Shown here: positions 56,801-64,000 of the stretch, piece by piece | Layout of the letters: every line of letters begins with the position of its first letter | How positions within the stretch are numbered: position 1 is the first letter of the stretch | NCBI RefSeq assembly: GCF_910592395.1 | Contig: NC_088312.1 | Span: forward strand, 2,108,001-2,172,000 | DNA: 64,000 bases | Source of the DNA: Lineus longissimus | Taxonomy: Eukaryota > Nemertea > Pilidiophora > Heteronemertea > Lineidae | Direction of reading: 5' to 3' | Position numbers and translations under genes: made by a program | Notes under the pieces: model-generated | The model's database searches: none | The model's input: the letters and a program-made list of their open reading frames with translations, nothing else | Told to the model about the DNA's origin: nothing

Positions 56801-58603
56801 TCCCGGAGATCCCCTTTGCCTCTTACTCTATTCAGCTCAGCTATATTCTACATCTGTTGTCATTTCTGAGAGTGACAGTTCTATGTGATGTTCTTGGTTC
56901 AGTTGGACAAGTTGGAAAAAAGTTGCAAATCGACGTTATCAGTGAAATCTGGGGAAAGAAATTTGCAGTTTCTATTCATCTGGAACAACATAAACCCTGC
57001 ATCAGTAAATGCTAAATCAGAGATGAAACTGTTCTAAATGAGAACCTCTCCGATTCATAACGTGACAAAAAGTCTCCTGTTTCAACCTGCATGTCAAAGA
57101 AATGAGATAACGACAACCAACTTCCCGCCTCAATTGATGTCATCTGAACATCGGAGCTGGAGGCCCATCTCCTGTTCCGCATTCGTTAATGAAGAAAAAG
57201 TATTCTGCCATATGGTTATGGTAATGGAATTTCACAAGGTTTTCATAATTCGATGACTGGCTTTGTGATAAAATGATGCAGTGGGATGAGGGTAATGTCG
57301 CTCTTGACGACTGGAATGTGCTGGAGACTTTGCTTTAAAGCTGTGCAATGAGTACAAATAATTTGGTGTTAAATTTTCGCTTTCTTGCTTGACGAAGAAG
57401 ATCGGTATATTTGCCAGAGAATGGAACTTGAGCAGGAATGTTATCTTCGGTATAGTGGTATTCAAAGTGGTCTGTGACCAGCATTTGATATCCCTTTATC
57501 TCAACCCAAAGTACACTGTTAGGCAGTGACCAACGTTTATCTCAAAGGAAAGCATTGTGGTAGTCAGTAACCAAAAACCAACAGTCTCATCCCTAAGATC
57601 ATTCATCAGTCGGTGTCTGTCTGCGATCATTGCCAAGTTGATATGTTCATTGATGAGCTTGCTTGGCATTCTTGACGCATTTTCGTGTAATCCTTGTTTT
57701 ACTATGCTACCTGTTAGCCTCAATCATCGGAACACATGTTTGCTATCACTCTGGGGAAGCATTTTTCTAGAATTTCTTGCAGACAATTGGCTAAGAGTTC
57801 TTATGTGGATAATAGGTTATTGGTGCTGCTACATTCCAATTTTTGGCATGCCCCAAAAACAATGATAACGAGAGGTACACAGCACTATAGAGTGCTGCCC
57901 AGATTGTACCTTTATCACGGATCAGGCGTCATCTATTATGGTCTCAGTTCCATTAAAAGGTTTCAGGATAGACTTATGCAGCTCTTTGGCTACATAATCA
58001 ACTACCTGAGGGGAAGCTAATTCCCACAGTTTTAACCGGGCCGTTCAAAAGGAACTCCCCATTTTTATAAGCGTTTTGCTATAGGTTTCCTTTAATCATA
58101 GTTGATATCAGATTATAAACCTTTGGTAATATCTGACAATTTCGGGCAAAAGTATGATGAACATTCATTATCTGTTGACACTTCTATCCAATATAAGCCA
58201 GACATGTCACTAATGGAAAGGTATTCCCAAATGATTCACCATCTCCAAATCATCTTTGTTATTTTTCCAAATGTCCATTATCATCGAGTGCTATATCAAA
58301 TTGAGGAAAGCTTTCGATTCGGACTTTCTGGTAATGAGTATCATGATATCAATTTGACGATAGTGAGAGGAGTATGTGTTTCGGCTAGGAAGGTAATGGG
58401 GTAGCAATGTTTCAAGCAGGATTATTTACTGGGGCTGCAGTAAGGAGCGTAGAATGGACTTGTTGTGGAGAACATATCAAATTCTGCTAATCCAGCTGTT
58501 TTTAGCTCACTGGACATCGATTATTTGCAAACTGAATGTGGAAAATCTTTCACTAAAAATCAGTAATCTCAGTTGAGGTCAAAGTTTCTGAAATTCCACT
58601 CAA

Positions 58604-58723
58604 TGGGTGATATGAATAAAGGCTAGCAAATGCTTTTACTTCAATTTTGTACAGAAAGGCCAAGGGTAAATGTACATGGAGATTTAGATAAAAGCATTTA
58701 CTAGTCTTTATTCATATCACCCA
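58604..58723. mobile_element. 120-bp foldback element
   Basis: The ends are inverted repeats of about 37 bp (TGGGTGATATGAATAAAGGC at the left; the complement of the right end reads TGGGTGATATGAATAAAGAC), extending through CTAG-AAATGCTTTTA. The loop is about 46 bases. Confidence 0.8.
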
Positions 58724-60335
58724 ATGTCTTAATTCCCTGTCATTCTCATCAAACCAATCTATTCTAACCCGCAAGTAAAAACTGAAATTGCATCCAAAGC
58801 TTGGCATTTCCTAATCTTTGCAGGTTCCTTTCCAAACTGACAACCACATGCCGGAATGTCAATACAAAATTGAAAATTGTCTCTTGACTGCCTCGAGGGC
58901 TGCGTCTAATTTCATCATTTTGAAGCCAGCCAATATCAAGACGATACAAGTTTGCGAGATAATTGCTTTATGCCCTAATAGGTCTCCTTAAGTTTCCAAA
59001 AGGCAATTTTTTATCCGATAATATTCTTTTAAAAGTGTATCGTATTCTGTGTTATGCGTCACTTGTCGTATTTGGAGAATATTAATCTCATGATTTGAGA
59101 CTCGGGGTGAGACAGAAGTGACAGTGTGGTTGACTTATTGTTATCGTTGAGTGGATTTAAGCAAAATTTGGGAATCGTTCCCCAAGAGACTTGTGTGCTG
59201 AAAGAGTACTGACTAAAACAAGGCTGTGGTAGGTTCACCACTTAGGAGGATCACCACCATTCTCTATATCTTTAAACTATACCCCTTACTGTATAGACAA
59301 CATGTTCATCCTTTGCATTTGCTACCTGCAGGAAAAAAATTCTGACCTTGTTGCAAGCAGACAATTGCTTGAAGTCACCAACCAAAGGTCATCTGTCGTG
59401 CTCCTTCATTCCGCAAATGCTACCGTCAAGATCCTCTGGACAGGTGATGTGATGACCTATGTTATTAATTAGCTGATAGATGCCCAATATCCTAATTAGC
59501 GTGATGGCCGTGCTCCTCGTTAAGATGTTATTGAAGTTGACAATAATGCTAACGAGACTGATCGATACATGTCTGATGATCGGAGGGAGCACTGGATAAG
59601 CGTTTGTCTGGGGCTGTGTATCCATGGACTGTTCCCTTCTGAACTTGTGGCGTTGTTTCTTTGGCCACCAATTCATGCTCCCTGGTACTGTTAATGGGGA
59701 AAAAAACAGTAAATACCATATAATCATCTGCATGTATGCTTGGTCATTTTCCGTTTCTCCATCTGTCCTCCCTGTGCCTGGATGCCGGACGTTATTGTCG
59801 CATCAGAATGCCCGACGCACCCAAGCAATAGGCTATTGGAGATAGCACTGCCCCAGCAATAAGCTATTGGTGATCGAGATTTCAGTGTGAGTCTGTAAAT
59901 ACACATAAGAAGCTGAACATTCTTTACCTTTGCCATTTCCCCCAGGAGTGTTGGACTTGCTTTGATCTTGAAGTTATTGCCTTCAGTGATTGCAATATCG
60001 GCTTGCGTGCAAGAGAATTTCCTGTGGTCTAGGATGGCGTGCAGGCAGGGTTGGTGTTACATTACCTCAGGGTGTTAACCTATTGCTGCCTTGAAATTGT
60101 TGGAAGTATGGCTGTGATAGTGTGATAGGTTGTTGACCTCTGGGACTGATATAAGCTGGAAATAAGGATCTGTCTTTCTCAGGGCTTTGTTAGCATGGTC
60201 AGCTGACTCAGACAAGTCATTTAACTTTACACTCATCTGCAACATTAACCGACTTGAAAACTTGGCAATAATCTCTGAATAAAGTTCTGCATAAAGACTT
60301 GACAACTATGATGCAATGATGTAAGTAACTTTACT

Positions 60336-61163
60336 GGAAAGGGCAACCAACCATCTGAATAGGTCTATTAGTTCCTTTTCTGAACTCCATCAGGAGCTTG
60401 CTAATCTTCCACTTATGAAAGTAACCATTGTAATGAGCTAACTTTAATTGAAAAGGCAGTAGGCCAATAGTTTCTGCTTTTACCACAATGTGGAGCCTAC
60501 TGATCCTCCACTAATGACCCAGTATTAACAAAGAAACCTTTGTTTGACATGAGCCTACTTCAATGGAAAAGGCAGTAGGCCAATAGTTTCTGCTTTTACC
60601 ACAATGTGGAGCCTACTGATCCTCCACTAATGACCCAGTATTAACAAAGAAACCTTTGTTTGACATGAGCCTACTATAATGGAAAAGGCAGTAGGCCAAT
60701 AGTTTCTGCTTTTACCACAATGTGGAGCCTACTAATCCTCCACTAATGACCCAGTATTAACAAAGAAACCTTTGTTTGACATGAGCCTACTTCAATGGAA
60801 AAGGCAGTAGGCCAATAGTTTCTGCTTTTACCACAATGTGGAGCCTACTAATCCCCCACTAATTACCCAGTATTAACAAAGAAACCTTTGTTTGACATGA
60901 GCTAACTTCAATGGAAAAGGCAGCAGGCCAATAGTTTCTGCTTTTACCACAATGTGGAGCCTACTAATCCTCCACTAATGACCCAGTATTAACAAAGAAA
61001 CCTTTGTTTGACATGAGCCTACTTCAATGGAAAAGGCAGTAGGCCAATAGTTTCTGCTTTTACCACAATGTGGAGCCTACTAATCCCCCACTAATGACCC
61101 AGTATTAACAAAGAAACCTTTGTTTGACATGAGCCTACTTCAATGGAAAAGGCAAGCCACCAT
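60336..61163. repeat. 116-bp satellite, six near-identical units plus flanking diverged ones
   Basis: GGAAAAGGCAGTAGGCC-type unit starts (AAAAGGCA) lie at 60451, 60567, 60683, 60799, 60915, 61031 and 61147, exactly 116 bp apart. A diverged unit precedes (60336-60450) and the array ends in a partial unit. Each unit contains TAACAAAGAAACCTTTGTTT, an imperfect palindrome. Confidence 0.97.
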
Positions 61164-63788
61164 CTACTTGGTCTTAGTAATCTGAAGGAGCCAGTCAATT
61201 TCCTCTTTACAGTAGAAATTGCAGCTATGGTGGTTTGGTGGCTCAGCAGTCCAGACAAGAGGTAATCACAATAATAATGGCTGTGTAATCAACCCTTAGC
61301 GCAGCCATAAAGAAGCGTATGGTAATAACACCTAATAACAACCATGTCGTAGTCTATTTAAGGCCAGAAAGGAAGCCAATTTCAAGCCATGTATAATTTA
61401 TTGGATACTGGGGGATCAAATTGACCAGTGTAAAGTTGCTTTGAATGGGAGAGGAAATTAGTGTTTGCCTTGACACAGAGCCAGAAGACTTGTCAGCCGT
61501 TCAGGGTTCTTTTGACAGCCAGGTGGTGCAAATACAAGATTTGATTCACCATGAGCTGAGCATTGTGGAAAAGATGCCCATGCAGAATAGAAAAACAAGT
61601 TTCCCCAAATTTGGCATTCCTCTCATCGACTCATGCATTATTCAGAACTGCCCATTCATTTCCGCAAAAGTAATCTAAAAACACCTCAAATGGAACCTTG
61701 TTATCCAAGACATGGTTCATCTTCTTGAAAAATTCAATTTGATCTTCTGTGCGGTTTCTGGCAGATTGTGTGTTCAGCCCACGGCTTTAATACTGGAGTC
61801 TGTAATCGATCGATTGAAATTGTTGCATTAGAATTGTCACTCACGTTCAGCGGGCACAACAAATTTGGTTTGATTCAAAGGAAGGATTTTGGGGAAATTG
61901 ACACAAATATTTTTCAACTGTTGGCTTTAGATGCAAGTTAGGCTGAGATTTATTTGAAAAATAGGTTGAAGTCAGGCATGAAACAGTGCAAGTGCAGCCT
62001 TTTAAAAAGCATGCAGTCAGCAACAAATAAAGAAGTGTTGATTGAAATGTTAATAGTCGATAGTCCTGTGGAAGGTCCTGGTGTTCGCAAGCTAAAAAAA
62101 CGCGTGACTTGAATGCGTGACTTGAATTTAAAGTCAACCATTTGGTCACCTAATATTGATGTGTAAAGAATCCTTGAATAACACCTGCTCCACCATTTCT
62201 CTCCCATCTGTTGCTAAAGTGGAAAGATTACAATATACCTACTCATAATGGGATCAATATCGAGAAAAATTGTCTGATAAGTGCCATGATAATTGATATA
62301 TTATCTAAATTGTTATTGAATTTACAAGTAAATAAAATAAATCCAAGCGTTGGGCATCTAAAAATACTGGTTTTGTCAAATACCTCAGCTGCACATCACA
62401 CAAATTGGAATTGCAAGAAAAACATCGCTCTAATACAAGAAAAACATTTCTCTTCATCCAAATGGTAATATTTCATCTGTGACAGGAAAAAGATGCAAGA
62501 CATCGATTATATTCACCGTGACCAGTTGGCATTTGTCTTGTACGATCTCATAAAATGTACGACTGGTTGCCGCTACCTTAGAGTTACGGTAACAAGCTGA
62601 CTGCTTGAGCAAGCAGGAGTGGCTCATGTTGGATTTGGTCTCAGTCAAGCTGGACTAAAGTACTTGTGCATCAGTGCATATACTCTACTATATATTAAAA
62701 CACAGGTGGTTTGGGCATCCTTAGTATGGAATGAGTGACAGTGGCATCCATTGCCAGTACAGTGGTTGGCTTATCGAGGGGATGCAGGTTCTAGGTATGG
62801 TATTGGCAGTTTATCTTTGGCAATGCAGGAGAGATGGCCTTCTGATTTGATCCCTAGCACAATGGTGCCATACCATTGCCATGACATTCTCTCATGATTC
62901 TTCTGTGTTCTGGCTTGCTTGATATTCTGATTTGTTCTTTTCAGTGGAATTGATTTCAATGACAATAGTCGCTGTCATTGGGCCTTGAACAGAACGGACA
63001 AGTCCTGTATCCCTGTACAGCCATGCACCTTTCTCAACAAAAAACCCAAACCACACCAAAGATTGTCTGGCCTACATTGGAATGCTCCAATTTCATTATT
63101 TGTCCTCCCCAGCATTAACTGCAGATCCTCGGGAGATAACGAAATTAAGTCGATGCGGCAAGAAACATGACAATCATCTTACGCATTTCAAGATGGATTG
63201 GATTGTTAAGAAACCTGAGCTTGTGTGTCAGGATGCTAAAAACCTACTTCATCGGAGATCTAGCTGTCACTGTAGGGACCTAGGTCCAATCAGAATTGAT
63301 GGTTATTCTGTTAGCAGTATTGTTTAAGATCACGCGTTGATGCAATCTTATGGTCAAGTGCAGTTATTCACATCACACATGACACTTCATTAATGCTCTT
63401 TCCGATGTTGAGAGGTTGCTGTGACTCCTTCACTTCCATATGGACGACATTTTTAGAGCCGTTTCCGTGCAAATTACTCCATTCGATGTTCATTTGTGTT
63501 TTTTGTCGCTGCTTCAACAGAACTCTTTCTCACTTGGCTAAACGTGCTTATGAATACTGGTGTGCTCAAGACTAATGCTTGAGCGTCATGTGCACTTATT
63601 GTAATGTACAAACATGATTCTGTTGTCAAATGTCAGCATAATTGCCGCTGTAAATGGAAGACATTAGCGTGCAAATAACATCCATGGATGTGCCTTCCTC
63701 TCAAACGACCCCTAGTACAGCAACGTGATGACGTCTGACACGCTCGCATGAAGTCTCCTCTTTTGACATCCATTTATATTCGCCTAAG

Positions 63789-63812
63789 TATTTTGCTTGT
63801 TACAGGTAAGAT
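63789..63812 (+). promoter_or_regulatory. Candidate recursive-splice site near the window end
   Basis: TATTTTGCTTGTTACAG|GTAAGA with the junction at 63805|63806. The upstream tract is T-rich. It may instead be the acceptor of an exon whose first codons are GTAAG; the frame after it shows no PDE3 similarity. Confidence 0.35.
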
Positions 63813-64000
63813 CCAACACCCGAGTGGTAGTTACAACATGGATACAGCCTAACTCCAGAATGCTAATGAATTTCTTGTTCCAGAAATCGCGACTATATAA
63901 CCATTGGGTGTGTGATATTTTGACACAATTGCACTAATCACCAACATAGTGCGATTATTCATTTCATTATTGTAATCATGCTGTATTCTTGATATCTTCA

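Larger units (their letters stand above)
28244..64000 (+). other. PDE3 intron 1 (inferred), reaching the window end
   Basis: No frame in these 35.8 kb encodes any PDE3 block I know (the linker after RRTSLP, or the HD-domain histidine motifs), nor any other recognisable protein. It holds the repeats listed separately. The parts between them (28.5-35.6, 35.9-38.9, 41.7-46.9, 50.9-58.6, 58.7-60.3 and 61.2-64.0 kb) are ordinary AT-rich noncoding DNA in which I see nothing definite beyond the splice-like sites noted. Confidence 0.75.

Noticed and set aside
59389-59733. 114-codon minus-strand frame
   Set aside because: No recognised family, no splice support.
60451-61146. CRISPR array
   Set aside because: Units are contiguous 116-bp repeats without unique spacers, in a eukaryotic intron.

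Overview
The window is eukaryotic nuclear DNA from a marine-type invertebrate. Exons are spliced with clean GT/AG borders and consistent phases, introns are long (one runs over 35 kb), many short non-autonomous DNA transposons are present, and words such as TAGGCCTAC and TACATGTA recur. These fit an echinoderm, hemichordate, lancelet or lophotrochozoan. I cannot fix the phylum from this sequence alone. There are no bacterial or organellar features.

Four genes can be supported, all in the first 28.3 kb. (1) Plus strand, 1-13317: a Bcl-2 family gene of the BCL2L14/Bcl-G type with a very long disordered N-terminal part and BH3- and BH2-like motifs in the last exons. Its upstream end lies outside the window. 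(2) Minus strand, 21612-16851: the CCDC83 orthologue, with 11 coding exons (446 aa) and a 5' noncoding exon. (3) Minus strand, 24888-22956: a compact second Bcl-G-like gene (about 195 aa), paralogous to gene 1 in sequence and intron phases. (4) Plus strand, from 27434: the first coding exon of a PDE3 cyclic-nucleotide phosphodiesterase (six membrane segments and the RRRSS/RRTSLP phosphorylation region). The rest of the window, 28244-64000, reads as PDE3 intron 1, and none of the catalytic-domain exons is present.

By region: 122-9794 is an intron of gene 1 with two inverted-repeat elements and a degenerate tandem array. 13318-16850 separates two convergent genes and holds a 60-bp satellite. 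21056-21544 is the CCDC83 5'UTR intron. A decayed LINE reverse transcriptase lies at about 21.88-22.13 kb. 24889-27433 is the divergent interval between the second Bcl-2 gene and PDE3. The PDE3 intron carries a 116-bp satellite, several inverted-repeat (MITE-like) elements, a dispersed (CGT)n-bearing repeat family, SINE-like pieces and candidate recursive-splice sites.

The most interesting point is the arrangement: two Bcl-G-like paralogues in opposite orientation bracket CCDC83 next to PDE3. Their BH3 exons are symmetric (phase 1-1), so BH3-less isoforms would stay in frame. A perfect hairpin sits just upstream of the BH3-exon acceptor in the second gene. One paralogue keeps an intron inside the BH2 motif at the place where BCL2 has one, and the other has lost it.
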